Source: Taxillus chinensis (Eukaryota > Streptophyta > Magnoliopsida > Santalales > Loranthaceae). Taken from it: DNA of 64,000 nucleotides. The notes under the pieces were generated by a model that had not been told where the DNA came from, searched no databases, and saw only the letters and a list, made by a program, of their open reading frames with translations. The stretch's first letter is position 1. Each line of letters starts with the position of its first letter. Location of the stretch: assembly GCA_023512835.1 (NCBI GenBank), contig CM042089.1, positions 51,235,004 through 51,299,003 of the forward strand. The letters are read 5' to 3'. Both the position numbers and the translations under genes were made by a program. Of this stretch, positions 22,265-33,415 are shown piece by piece.

Positions 22265-23789
22265 CGTAAATTCATAAAGGTGTGATCTCCTATATGAGTG
22301 TTGTCCTTCAATGGTGAGTTGTTTGGTTTTGACATTGAGTCCGAGGTCTGGGGACTTTTCGAGTTTGTTTGCGTGGCAGTGGGCCTTAGAGGCCGTTGGG
22401 ATGTCTGCATTGTTCGTTAGGCTTCCTCTCGCAGTAGGGTCTCATGGGAAAACCTTGGGGGTTTCAGGGGGAAATATATTTGATATGATAATTATGTTTG
22501 ATGTGTTAATTATGTTTGACATGATGATGACATGGATATGTCAATGATGGTTTGTGTGTGGGTTGTTGAATACCTGTCTATCCGATGTGTTGTGATTGTG
22601 TGATTAAGTGTGGAGCCTGTATGGCTGTGTTTGTGGAGACTGTGTGGCTATAGAGCCTGTGTGGCTGTGGATGTGGAGCCTGTGTGGCTGTGGCTGTGGC
22701 TGTGATTGTACTTGCCCCTGTGACTTGTCTGTGTTGACATGTTCTTAAATGTTGAGCATACCTGTTCATATACTATTGCCACGACACTGCACTTGTGCAC
22801 GTTCATATGTAGATTGTAAAGACTCGTATTTGGGTAGTTTTGAGAGATAGCCATTCTATGGGAATGCAACTATCTGGACGGTAGTGTTGTCGTCTATGTG
22901 AGCATTTTGACTATACCTGGGCCCGATTCCGAGTCGGGGCCCCATTTGACCCGATTGTTGACTTTTTGGGGTTTCTTGGTTGACTTTGCATTTGAGCAGT
23001 CATGTGGGTGTGATATTATTTGAATAGTGTTGTGCTCATCTTTTCGAGCATTTTGACTGTAATTTGACTCAATTTGGAGTTCAGAACCTTGGAGGTCAAT
23101 GATTGACTAGGTTAGTTATTGGTCAATGACTGGCAGAAATATAAATAGCAGGAAAAAGAAAAAGCTTTCACTTTACGCTATCACGTTTGTGCGTTTGAGA
23201 GAGAGAGAGAGAGAGAGAACTTGGAGCTTGGTGCCTTGGCGATTTGGGGCGATTTGGGTTCGTGGAGCTCAAAGAATCACTCCAAGTAGGTGTCCTTAAA
23301 ACTCCTTATTTGATTCTGTTTTGGATCTGCACGAATTTATCATGATTTATGAAATTGAGCATGAAACCTAGATTTTGGGGGAAATCCAATTCTGGGTTAG
23401 ATCTAATGGTTAAGCACAAGATCTATGGTTAAGAACTGATTTAGATCCTTGTAGCGATGTGTTTCTGTGATTTTGGGGGTGTATAACTATGTATTTCATG
23501 ATGGTTGAGAAGTCAACTATGCAAATCTGGGTTTAGATCTAGATTTATTGAATCTGCAATTATATGTGCGTATTTTTGTTGTTACTGTGGGATTTAGAGG
23601 CGTTCTGGACTCATTTTGAGGTAGATATGGTCGTCTGTTGCATAAAACGTGTGTTTGGGAGAGTCTGGGGGTCGCTGGGTTGGTTCCAGACGAAGAACAG
23701 GTGAAAACGATGACGAACAGTACCCTGGGCGCGTTACTGGGTCGAAATGATGAAGATCCGAAGTTTTGGGTCGTAAGGTCGAAGATCTA

Positions 23790-23960
23790 GGGTCGTAGGG
23801 TCGTAGTTCGTAGACTCGTAGTTCGTAGACTCGTAGTTCGTAGACCCGTAGTTCGTAGACTCGTAGTTTATAGACCCGTAGTTCGTAGACCTGTAGTTCG
23901 TGGACTCGGAGTTCGTAGTCTGAGGGTCGAAGGTCGTAGTCCGAAGGTCGAAGATTGAAG
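23790..23960 (+). repeat. 15-bp tandem repeat
   Basis: About ten units of CGTAGTTCGTAGACT with point changes. It produces an artificial Leu-Arg-Val-Tyr-Glu repeat frame on the minus strand. Confidence 0.9.
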
Positions 23961-24587
23961 ACCAACTTCGAGTCTTCGAGGCGCGCTGCAGTTCCGCGCT
24001 CCGCAGCTACGAGCCGAAGTCCTGAAGCTACGAGTCAGGTAGTTCTGCAACTTCGAGCCAGTGCAACTGCACTGGACTGGACCATTTACATTGTAACCTA
24101 TACCCAACATTTAAGTATTAAGTTATAATGTAAATAACGAAATACCCCCCATTTGGATTCAAAGAAAAATACTAGAAAATTAAATTCCACTCTTTCAAAA
24201 TGTGAAAATTGGGATTTAGTGTAAAATCTCAGAAAAATCTAATTTTTCGTAGAGGTGAATTTTTGGAAAGTGGGGTTAGACATCTCAGAAAAATCCCGAA
24301 AAATTAGATTATCTTAGTTATGATATGGAGACCTAATGCCGGGACTTTTTATTGCAAGAAAATAGCTGTTATGGGTATCTCCTTCCTTAGTCAAGGAATG
24401 AGGATCGACTTGTGAAGACTGGCTACAGTTCTAAAGGGAGTGTTGTACACCTTAAGACCACATTGGTGTTGGTATGTTGGGTTGCGGATTTGGGACTTGG
24501 GTTCCATGACTTGTTGGGTTCTCACCGTGGTGCACCGATGGCGCTATGTGGTTGACGTGGCAGGCATATGTGCCAATGGCAGGCTTG

Positions 24588-25001
24588 TGTCACGGGGTCA
24601 GGTTTCCTGCGCCTCTCAAACCATTGCGGCACTTAGCTTCTCTATCCACGGTCCACTAAGTTTAGCCTTTGAGGGTTGAAGCGCACGTAGGCTGGTTTCG
24701 CCCTGCCACTGGGCTCATCAGGAGAACAGCTCCAGTTCCCGACCAGTTTGTGAAAGGATGGCCAAATCCCTTCTTCAACGTCAAGTCCTCGACTAGCGGC
24801 GTGCTCCCCGCATTCAATCGGGTCGGCATATCTGAACTCCGAAGGGGTTCCATCCGTTTTCCTCCACGAACTGCCTAGAACCTTCCGCTGTGCACCATCT
24901 ACGCTTTCAACCAACTCCTCTCCTTTACGTAGTACAAATACATTCCTGAATCGTGCCACTGAGAAATGTCCTGCCAGCACCACACTGCTCGGGTTGTGAC
25001 A
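24588..25001 (-). repeat. TRIM left terminal repeat (3' LTR)
   Basis: Starts TGTCACGGGG and ends GGTTGTGACA; same length as the right repeat. Confidence 0.9.
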
Positions 25002-25382
25002 TTCTCCTCCACCCAATCCTCGCAACATCCTCGTTGCGTTTGTCGACATCGCTTCCCCGCAGGCGATGGGATCGTTACCTCGACACCCTCCCACTCGCCC
25101 AATGTCAACAGCTTGGACATCGCTTCCTCGCAGGTTGCAACACCTTTACCAAGATGCTCTCCCGCTCGCCCAATGTCCAAAGGATAGGGGGCTTCCAAGA
25201 TCGCTCCAACGTGCTCCTTCGTACTCCCTTGCCCAACTTTGTATCACACTCTAGGATACTCCAACTCTATGGACGCAAGGCGTGCAAGACACTACCAGTC
25301 GACTCACCTCTGTGAGCTCCCACCTTGGGATCACGCTACTCGCGAGAGTGCTCGGCGAGTCTTCAGGATACAGGCCGGTTCG

Positions 25383-25394
25383 GCTATGATACCA
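25383..25394 (-). other. TRIM primer-binding site
   Basis: The minus strand reads TGGTATCATAGC, one base different from the common initiator-Met tRNA site TGGTATCAGAGC, 2 nt after the LTR. Confidence 0.7.
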
Positions 25395-25396
25395 CT

Positions 25397-25810
25397 TGTC
25401 ACGGGGTCAGGTTTCCTGCGCCTCTCAACCCATTGCGGCACTTAGCTTCTCTATCCATGGTCCGCTAAGTTTAGCCTTTGAGGATTGAAGCGCACGTAGA
25501 CTGGTTTCGCCCTGCCACTGGCCTCATCAGGACAACGGCTCCAGTTCCCGACCAGTTTGTGAAAGGATGGCCAAATCCCTTCTTCAACGTCAAGTCCTCG
25601 ACAAGCGGCGTGCTCCCCGCATTCAACCGGGTCGGCACGTCTGAACTCCAAAGGGGTTCCATCTGTTTTCCTCCACGAACTGCCTAGAACCTTTCGCTGC
25701 GCACCATCTACGCTTTCAACCAACTCCTCTCCTTTATGTAGCCCGAATAAATTCCTGAATCATGCCACTGAGAAATGTCCCGCCAGCACCACGTTGCTTG
25801 GGTTGTGACA
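25397..25810 (-). repeat. TRIM right terminal repeat (5' LTR)
   Basis: Same termini as the left repeat. On the minus strand it is followed by the primer-site-like sequence. Confidence 0.9.
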
Positions 25811-26405
25811 CCTGTGTGGCGACTGTGGCCGGGCATATTACACTGTGGACAGGCTAAGGCCTAAGTGAGCCATTGAGCTCGTGGAGCTAGGGCTGAGTGC
25901 CCTGAGCTAGGATCCCGTGGAGGATCGTCGACAGGCTGTCCTGTGTGGGCAGGCTGGGTCCTGATGTTTGTTTGCAGGCTGAGTCCTGATGATTGTGGAC
26001 ACTACAGAGTGCACCAGTACACAGAGCATGTAGCATAGACTTGTATGTTTGCATGATGTAGAGTATTGGGGTTACCTACTGAGCTTGTCGCTCACTCCTA
26101 CTTGTTATTTCCCCTTTTCAGGTGTGACCCGAGACTAGTGGAGGACTTTCTTCAGGAGGACGTGCCCACTACTCTGATGCATGAGTACTGTATTTTGCAT
26201 TATATTATGTGTTGTATCCCGGACATGGGTCCGTAGACAGTTGTGTTTGCATACTGTTTATGATGTAATGTCTATATGACTGTTTGACTCATTGTATGCA
26301 TGATGATATATGGGAAAGTATAAGATTACCCTTGATGTATGACTGTATAGGGTTGCATATTTTAGACAGCACCCGCGGTGTAGTCTCCATTGGTGCGATG
26401 CCAGT

Positions 26406-27004
26406 CAACGATTAGGGCACATCTCTAGCTTCACCTGCAGCCCTACAAAAGGGGGAAGAACATCTCTTGCAATGGGGATCTCTGGACCGTAGATGAAATT
26501 GAGAGAACGGGGCTGAGAAAAAAATCATCTTGAAGGCTAGGATTGCTGCTGGAACTGAAGATCAGAGCTGGGGTTTGGATTTATCTTGCACCTGGAGGGA
26601 GGAAGCTACCTTAAAAATCACTTTTTCTCCTGTTTCAACTATTGTATCTTATGGATTTTTTTGTAACCTTCAGCATGTGTGAGTAGTTCTTAAATTCTAG
26701 GGGAGCAATGTAGCCCCCCAATGCTGTAATACTGATTTTGAGTTAATTCTGGGTTTGTTTATGTGAATCCTTGCATGCTTTAAGATTCTTATCTTCACTT
26801 TATAATCTGGGATGTGCACTTCTGGTGTTTTTAGTCCTAGTTTGGGATGGATCCTAAGATTCTTGACATACACATGTTTGGTGTGGCCATTATCCTTGCA
26901 TTTGTATGATTTATTGGTTGTGTAAGCTGCTGTAGTGATGACCATTCATGCAGTAAGCCCTTAGAAGGTCTAACAATGACCATTACAGAACCTTGGTTCA
27001 TAAG
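26406..27004 (+). mobile_element. Athila-like 5' LTR, left piece (5'-truncated)
   Basis: Shares with the complete reverse LTR at 41415-43183 the phrases CAGCCCTA(CA/TA)AAAGG and CTAGGGGAGCAATGTAGCCCC (the latter split: CTAGGGGAGC, AATGTAGCCCC). The start of the LTR (about 0.7 kb by comparison) is absent, replaced by the truncated family B LTR. It is cut at 27004 by the Copia element, whose target duplication ATAAG (27000-27004) is the last visible base set; the LTR resumes at 46783. Confidence 0.75.
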
Positions 27005-28322
27005 TGTTGGATCAAGCCCAAAATTTGGATGATGCAAATAAAACCCTATGTAATTTGATCTGAGACTTTTGTTGTTTCATTTTACGTTATTGCAAAAGAT
27101 ATGAACTTAATTCGGACCTATACTCGTGTGAGCAAAACAAAGGACAGGATACATAATCCTGATCTGGATAAGAGTGAGTGTTATCAAATACTTGGTATAT
27201 AACCAAGTCTTTATTTCATACGGAATAAGGATCATTTGTGCGGACTAATGAGTAAGGATGTAGAGTCAAGGAATCTGCGCCTAACACTTTAAACGGACTA
27301 AGTCAAATAGATGCAGAGTAAGAATCCTAGTCTATAAGTCGCACAGAGTAAGTCATAGTTATCACCAAGTGAAAAGGCTAAGTCTTCCACTCAAGCGGAC
27401 TAATGAAAAGAAGCACGGAGTAAGGAAACTAGATGCGGAATAAGAAATTCGAACTTGTTACTCTTGCAGAGTAAGGATGTGCTGATACGGAGTAAGCCAT
27501 CCATTCCCTTAACTCATGCGGAGTAGGGAAGTGCTGATGCGGAGTAAGGAAGCGCTGATGTGGAGTAAGCACTCCGACCTTCTCATTCATACGGAGTTAG
27601 GAAGCGTTGACACGGAATGAGAATTCTAGTACTGAATTGATACGGAGTAAGCATTCACTGACACGGAGTAAGGATCCGAGCTTAGTTAATATGGAGTAAA
27701 GAACCTTACATCATATTAAAAAGATGTTGCTTCAACTTATCTTTTCGCATTCAAAGTCACCAGCTAGCTGCTTCCCGATATAAGACAAACTCGTTGAGAA
27801 CGTAAAGTATCTTACACGTGGATCATCCGGATATGTGGACACTACTTAGACTGAACTTGGGAACTCACAAACGCACTTATGTTTTGCAAACCCAAGACGT
27901 TGAGCTCCACATCTGCAGCACTTAAGACAGAGAGGATTCCGAGGAACAGTCAATGTGCACATAATCCGGACAACAAGTTCCAAGATTGTCTCTCAAGAAT
28001 GTGTTATATATATAATGTAAACCTTGTACATTAAAAAGAGTGATTGATGTTCGTGAGTTTTGTAAGAGGCTAGTGTGTGAGTACAATGTAAACAGAGTGT
28101 TATAGAGTTGTTAAGTAGAACAAAAAGCTTTTTAAGCTTTAATCTACTTCCATTTTGTTGTACTTATTATTTTGACAATAAAACAAAATACTCCCACTAT
28201 CTGGTTATCTTCCGCATTGATTCTATCTCTCAACTAGATAAGTGTTGTGCCAAAGAGTAAGAAAAGAGTTTTGATAAGAGCCTATTCACCCCCTCCCCCC
28301 TCTAGGCTCCAAGGGACCAACA
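27005..28322 (+). repeat. 5' LTR of the Copia element
   Basis: Begins TGTTGGATCAAGCCC and ends CTCCAAGGGACCAACA. The U3 part (about 27410-27700) is packed with degenerate GGAGTAAG words. A G-rich/C-rich CCCCCTCCCCCCTCTAGG stretch precedes the end. Confidence 0.95.
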
Positions 28323-28324
28323 AG

Positions 28325-28336
28325 TGGTATCAGAGC
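28325..28336 (+). other. Copia primer-binding site
   Basis: TGGTATCAGAGC, complementary to the 3' end of plant initiator-Met tRNA, 2 nt after the LTR. Confidence 0.93.
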
Positions 28337-28385
28337 AAGTTCTACCTGCTCAAAGTAGAGATCCCACTCTTTCTCTTTCTCATCA

Positions 28386-30119
28386 ATGGCCGACGAAAGC
28401 AGTATGCTGTTCAACACTCGCCTTAACTCCGGAGGTGCACAAGAGCCCCTCCCTAATCAAAGCAGCAGTGAAAATGTCGATCCAGCTCAACTTGCTACTG
28501 CCGCTGCTCCTCAACCACGGAGTTCTGGTTTTACTCTGACCAAACCGCCAAAATTCACACTTGAGCTTTTCTCCCAGTGGAAAGCTCGCATGAAGATGTT
28601 CATGGTATGCCATGATCATCTGATGTGGCCATGTCTTCATGAGGAGATACCAATTTCGATGACTATTGGAGAACATGGAGTTAGAAGGCCAAAGATTGAT
28701 GCCGAACACACTCATGATGAAAGAGCTTGGCAGTGTGCTAGCGAAAAGGCTCTGGCATATGTCACATCATCTTTGGACTTCAAAGCTTTCATGGACTTCC
28801 AAGGCTGCACGACAGCGAAAGCTGTCTGGGATAAACTGGCAATCCTCTATGAGGGAAGTCAGTCACAAATGTAGAATGTTATCTGTACTCTCAGGCAGAA
28901 TTTTGAGAGTTTCAATCACAAACCTGGTGAATCCCTCGAGAGCATCAATCGGAGATTCGGCTAGCTTATCCTTGAGCTAAAAACTGCCAATGAGCACTAC
29001 TCTCAATCTCAAATCAATGACAAGTTTTTTTCCTCACTGCCAGATCACTACTACTCCAAGCAGCTCCAGATGCAAGCCAACAAGAACTGGCAGTATGTTC
29101 CCCTTGAAGAACTATATGGAGAGCTATGGACTGACGAGGTCAGGTTCAAATACTCTAACCGAGATAAGAAAATAGCTCGGAAAGAAAAAGAGGTAACTTT
29201 CAAAGCTACGGAATGTCTTAGCATATTGAGGAATGATGATACGGAAAAATCAGAAAATTCTGACTCTGACGCTAAAGAAGAAATAGCTCTTCTCGTCAAA
29301 TGCTTCAAGCGATTCATGCGGAAAAGCAGAAAAGGATTCAGAAGAGGCTCCTCATTATCATTCTGAAAGAAGGAGTGATCGGAGTCTAGTTCCCAAGAAT
29401 GCTATAACTCTGGGAAACCCGGTCACTGGGCCAAGGATTATAAATCCAAATCTAGACGGCTGAGAAAAGTGACAAGGTTACTCCTCGATGCTCCACCTCA
29501 GACAACAGCAAGAATAAGAGGAAGGCGTTCGTCACCAAGTACGTAAGTGGCTCGGAAGAACAGGAGGAATCTTCGGATGATAAGCCAACTTCAAAGCCGA
29601 ACGTCTGCCTCATGGTAAATACTGAGGTACCTTCTATCTCTGAGCTCATGAATAAATTAGAATCTCTTACTGCTGAACATGATCATGAAAAGAATGAGAG
29701 ACTAATAATTACTCAAATGTACAAAGATATGGAAAGTCAGAATAAACGACTTGAAATTACTGTTGCTAGACCTGAAAAGGACATAGCTGACTTCAGGGGT
29801 AAAGAAGCTTGGTATCATGATCTAAGAGCAAAAAATCATTTGCTAACTACCAATCTAACTGGCCTAAAAGTTATTTTGAAAACATTCAAGAATGAACTTG
29901 AAAAGGAAAAGGAAATAAATCGTAAGTGGCTAAAATCTGGGGAAATAGCCTCTACATTTAGGACTGATTCGGATGACATCGGAGTTAAACCTAGCCTTGG
30001 CTCCGAACCATCAACCTCCACACAAGCTACTGAGTGTCCTCTGGATTTCATTCCGAAACTAACCAACCTTTATCCTGTTAGTACATTTAAACTGTTGCAT
30101 GGTTTCATTTCAGGTGGCA
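28386..30119 (+). pseudogene. Copia gag (SIRE-like), broken
   Basis: Starts at an ATG 50 nt after the primer site. The N-terminal part has the Copia capsid (UBN2/gag-polypeptide) features: FSQWKARMKMFM, a W-containing AWQCASEKALAYV stretch and TTAKAVWDKLAILYEG. In-frame stops occur at 28872-28874 and near 28970. Further on are LEELYGELWTDEVRF, an acidic serine-rich region, KEEIALLVKCFKRFMRK, and a decayed zinc knuckle CYNSGKPGHWAKDY (second and last Cys lost) near 29400. After a frameshift, a coiled-coil-like segment (29612-30119) with NKLESLTAEHDHEKNERL follows, as in SIRE-type gags. The nested LTR at 30120 ends it. Confidence 0.88.
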
Positions 30120-30329
30120 TGTAATGACCCGTATTTTGGGATGTGAGGAGTTAGTCAGTTTTTCCCTAGGAAGATGTTATTTGCATATACAGGCACTTTT
30201 AGGCTGTTTTGTCAGGTTTTGGAAATTAGTTTTGACCAAGTAGATGGCCTCAAATCAATTGGCATGCAAAACTAAAGTTTCTCAGAATGATGTCCTCTAC
30301 CTTCCACAGAAGTTTCAGAGCCAAAGGCC

Positions 30330-30360
30330 TTGAACGCCAATTAGGCCAATTGGCGTGCAA
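30330..30360. repeat. CGCCAATT-type hairpin in LTR U3
   Basis: 13-nt arms TTGAACGCCAATT / AATTGGCGTGCAA with one mismatch and a 5-nt loop. It sits where other family A LTRs have CACGTG-type arms; both arms changed together. Confidence 0.8.
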
Positions 30361-30518
30361 GCATATTAGTGCATACCAGCCTTCTACATGATGCAAAGAA
30401 GCTTGGGGTAGAATTTCAGGGTATTTGGACCTGCACGCCAATTGAGGATATGGCATGCATTATGGCGTGCGCCATATTTTTGTACCGTCACCTTGGTTTT
30501 GTACCATCAACTTGTTCC

Positions 30519-30595
30519 ATTAAAACTACGTCATTTTGATGCTGGGTTTCACTTAATCAAAACTACGTCGTTTTGATAGTGGGAGGTCTATATAA
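30519..30595 (+). promoter_or_regulatory. LTR promoter: two ACGT dyads and TATA box
   Basis: Dyads at 30519-30540 and 30556-30577, 37 bp apart; CTATATAA at 30588-30595; a GA-rich leader follows. Confidence 0.7.
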
Positions 30596-31156
30596 GGATA
30601 AGGAGCCCTCTTATTTTAGGTTGAGGGTTCTCTTCTTCAGCCACCGTAGCCGTCTTAGGGAGAGAGAGAGGAGAGTTCTGGCCATTTCTGCTGTGGTGTT
30701 CCTCGAGGGCGGACGATGTTCGGCGTGGGAGCAGGATTGTTGCTGTGGTGATACATTTTCTTACAAGTAGGGGTTCTGTCTTTCCTGGTCTATTCCGGGG
30801 TTAGGCCCTGTGTGGATGTTTTGTAAAGTTTCTATTGTTAATGCTATAATATTTATATGTAAATTCATATAGGTGTGATCTCCTATATCAATGTTGGCCT
30901 TCAATGGCATTTTGGTATGATTCTGATGTTGGGTGGGCAGTGCATGTTAAGTGTTCGATAAAATGCCTGTGTGAATATGTCTGTGTGATTATGCTCAGTA
31001 TGTGTTTGATAATATGCCAGTAAGGCTAGAATTGTGAGTTGGTAAAGGTGTGCATGCCAAGTGTTTATTTTTATGCCTGAGTGGCGGGGTTGGTACATTT
31101 GTGAATGTGTGCCTACTAAGTGTTTGGTTTTATGCCTGAGAGGCTATGTGTAATGT

Positions 31157-31456
31157 TTTGTGAAACCCGATGGCCGTGGAAGCCCGGGACTGTTTTGTGA
31201 AACCCGGTGGCTGTGGAAGCCCGGGACTATTTTGTGAAACCCGGTGGCTGTGGAAGCCCAGGACTGTTTTGTGAAACCCGGTGGCTGTGGAAGCTCGGGA
31301 CTGTTTTGTGAAACCCGGTGGCTGTGGAAGCCCGGGACTGTTTTGTGGAACCCGGTGGCTGTGGGAGCCCAGGACTGTTCTTGGAACTCGGTGGCTGTGG
31401 AAGCCCGGGACTGCTCTTGGAAACCCGGTGGTTGTGGAAGCTCAGGACTGTTTATG
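31157..31456 (+). repeat. 37-bp minisatellite in LTR
   Basis: About 7.5 units with GAAACCCGGTGGCTGTGGAA; period 37 bp. Open frames here (31244-31520) are repeat shadows rich in Gly, Trp and Cys. Confidence 0.93.
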
Positions 31457-31976
31457 TGCTAGCCTGTGTGGATGTTTGAAATATTTGTTCTTGCTGATGG
31501 CTTACTATTATATTTGTTGAAATAATTGTGTCACGACACTGCACTTGTACACACGGCATGTAGATGCTAGGAGCATGGGATGGGTTGGGGAGACATAATC
31601 CCTACTGAGCTGTGGTTGCTCACCCCTCCTACTGTGATGTGTTTTCTTTCACGACCTTACAGGCGTTAAGTGGAATCATGAGGTGGAAGACTGTATTTGC
31701 TTTATCGTTTCTTTTCGATTATGTTATTTTATGGAAATTGATGTAACTCCAGTGGGGAGATATTGTAATGAGGAGTTTTATGTAATAAAAGCATGTTTGG
31801 ACACTTTTGTATGTTTGGACTTAATAAAAATATGATTTTTGTCTCTCTAAATATAAAATGTGAAGTGTATGGTATCCTGTGTGTGCATGTTGTACTCTAT
31901 CCCCTTTATCCAAACTCGGGTAAAGGGAAGGTCACGTTCCGGTCTCCTCGGGTTGGAAATCCGGGGCGTGACAATA

Positions 31977-31988
31977 TGGTATCAGAGC
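31977..31988 (+). other. Primer-binding site of family A copy 2
   Basis: TGGTATCAGAGC three bases after the LTR, the initiator-Met tRNA site also used by Copia and chromoviruses. This proves the LTR at 30120-31973 is a 5' LTR in plus orientation. Confidence 0.93.
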
Positions 31989-32843
31989 ATGGTCTAGTTG
32001 GCCAAGGGTAGTGGGCGGATCTGGTTGTCTTGAGTCCTTTGGAGGAGCCTGGAGGGACGTGCCTGATCAACATGGTCCTCTTTGAGCCTCTAAGGTATAC
32101 TCGGGGTAGTCTAGACCTGAGGTAGGATTTGCATGCATTGGCATTAGGGCACTAGTTGCATTTGTTGTCCTTATGTGATTGTGTGGGTAACCGAGATAAA
32201 GCATGTGAGAGGAAAATATGAAGAACGTGATTTAATCAGTGCAACTCTGATTAACTCTGATTTTAGGACAACCTGAGTTGTATGCTTGTGGAATTACTGC
32301 TTGTGGAATGTGGTTTAATGAGAACTGAAATGTGTGCAGTGTGTGTAATTGCATGGATAAATGGTTTGAACGTGATAAAGTTTCAATTGTGCAACTCTGA
32401 AATTTTGTGATGATTTGAGCATGAAAGCATGGAAAAGAATTTGTGGTATTGAAACTGAGTGCTTGTGACCTTGAAACTTGTAAAATGTGAACGAACGGAA
32501 AATAAAATACCAAAAAAATAATAATAATAATAATAATAATAAAATAAAATAAAATAAAATAAAATACAATGATGTTGGTGTTCTGTGAATGATTGAGTAT
32601 GTGCCTTTATATGGTATTGTGTGGAAGAAGCGATGTTGTGTTCAAAACGATAAGATATCCACTTAAGTATAGATTATATGTGCCATGTAAAGGTGTGAAC
32701 TTGTATAGTCTGTGATGTGCATCCATGAATTTGTGTGGTGATAATGCATGTTTTAAGGTTAGTTATAGCTCAGAATGCCTAGTCGGTAATGGTATTGAGA
32801 TCGTTGAGTGATAACCTGGAGCGCTGCCTTTTTGTGGAGCCAA

Positions 32844-33380
32844 TGTCTCCGAAAATTGTGACCTCTACGACTATTGAGGGAGCAAAGAAGCCTGCCCCTC
32901 GTGCTGGGCAAGTGGGTGAGCTGCAGGATGTAAGTAATGATCTAATCATGGCAGAGGTTGGCATCTTAAGCCTGGTAATTCAAGAATTGAAGGATGAGAC
33001 TCGACAACTGATTAAGAGCGAGGTACGCCGAAAGCTATCAACCCACATCATCAGGGGGAGCTTAGGTGAAGATTAACTGAAACATAGTTGTCCTGATCAG
33101 CAGAAAGGGCTCAAGAGGCAGAGACCAGTTTCCCAAAGGGGTTGTTCTTGCAGTGGACAACCGGGACATTGGAAAAGAGTATGGCAGGAAGAAGTACTAG
33201 TGTCGCATCTGTGGAAAAGTAGGACATCTCCAGACAGTCTGTTTTGGTAAAGCAAGGCATGGTGCTAGAGGACTGGCTCAGCAAGCTAGGGATAAAGCAA
33301 AATTCAAACCTTGTTTGGAGGCCGAAGACTACCAAGTGAGGCTAGGAGGAGAGCATGGCAGAACTTTCCTTAGTCAAGGG
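32844..33380 (+). pseudogene. Family A gag remnant
   Basis: An ATG at 32844 opens a frame with MSPKIVTSTT, basic and Pro/Ala residues, then DVSNDLIMAEVGILSLVIQE. It stops at 33074 and is followed at 33140 by a decayed zinc knuckle CSCSGQPGHWKR. The capsid core expected between is missing. The zinc-knuckle part matches copy 1 (11254-11460), but the second knuckle is frameshifted. Related by position to chromovirus gag; the function is lost. Confidence 0.6.
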
Positions 33381-33415
33381 TACGATGTTGATTCTCGCGT
33401 GTTAAGATTTCTGTT

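Larger units (their letters stand above)
21368..22816 (+). mobile_element. 3' LTR of family A copy 1, cut by family B insertion
   Basis: It starts TGTAATGACCCGTGTTTTGG right after the polypurine tract. It has the U3 hairpin, five ACGT dyads, a TATA box (21969-21976), the GTGTGATCTCCTATATG motif (22281) and a short GTGTGGCTGTG repeat zone (22600-22710). At 22816 it is interrupted by another LTR start (TGTAAAGACTCG), and the remaining 3' part is not found downstream. A pure TA run lies at 22227-22262. Confidence 0.85.
24588..25810 (-). mobile_element. TRIM (miniature LTR retrotransposon)
   Basis: Two direct repeats of identical length (414 bp; 24588-25001 and 25397-25810) begin TGTCACGGGGTCAGG and end GGGTTGTGACA, with a 395-bp internal segment between. 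On the minus strand a primer-site-like TGGTATCATAGC follows the right LTR after 2 nt, and a purine-rich GGGTGGAGGAGAA precedes the left LTR, so it is oriented minus. It is too short for any retroviral protein and depends on other elements. The repeats differ at about 20-25 positions, so it is not recent. The flanking 5-mers (GCTTG, CCTGT) do not match. The ORFs inside (for example 24642-25094) are shadows. Confidence 0.85.
22817..26405 (+). mobile_element. Family B LTR, 3'-truncated, carrying a TRIM
   Basis: It begins TGTAAAGACTCGTATTTGGG inside the family A 3' LTR. It shares the GATTATCTTAGTTATGATAT block (24304) with the LTR ending at 4275. It contains a GA-rich leader (23198-23218), a 15-bp tandem repeat (about 23790-23960), a TRIM insertion (24588-25810) and the conserved CTGAGCTTGTCGCTCACTCC block (26080). 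Near 26350-26400 the GACAGCACCCG...TAGTC block seen just before LTR ends is present, but the CGTGACA terminus is missing. The next bases belong to an Athila-like LTR, so the end is truncated; 26405 is approximate. The ORF at 23594-23965 is a repeat shadow. Confidence 0.65.
30120..31973 (+). repeat. 5' LTR of family A copy 2
   Basis: Starts TGTAATGACCCGTATTTTGG, ends TCCGGGGCGTGACA. It contains the CGCCAATT-type hairpin, two ACGT dyads, TATA box and a 37-bp minisatellite. Compared with the 3' LTR it lacks about 70 bp between 30505 and 30515. Confidence 0.93.

Noticed and set aside
23594..23965. Tyr/Leu/Arg repeat protein on the minus strand.
   Set aside because: Shadow of the 15-bp tandem repeat in a family B LTR.
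24642..25094. 150-codon minus-strand ORF as a host gene.
   Set aside because: It lies in the TRIM LTR, is repeated with the second LTR (25451-25723), and spans the LTR edge.
30573..30770. Short ORF after the LTR TATA box as a leader peptide.
   Set aside because: The start codon lies upstream of the TATA box, and the frame is not shared with other family A LTRs except its direct partner at 38527.
31244..31520. Trp/Gly/Cys-rich repeat protein.
   Set aside because: It is the translation of a 37-bp minisatellite that is open in two frames.
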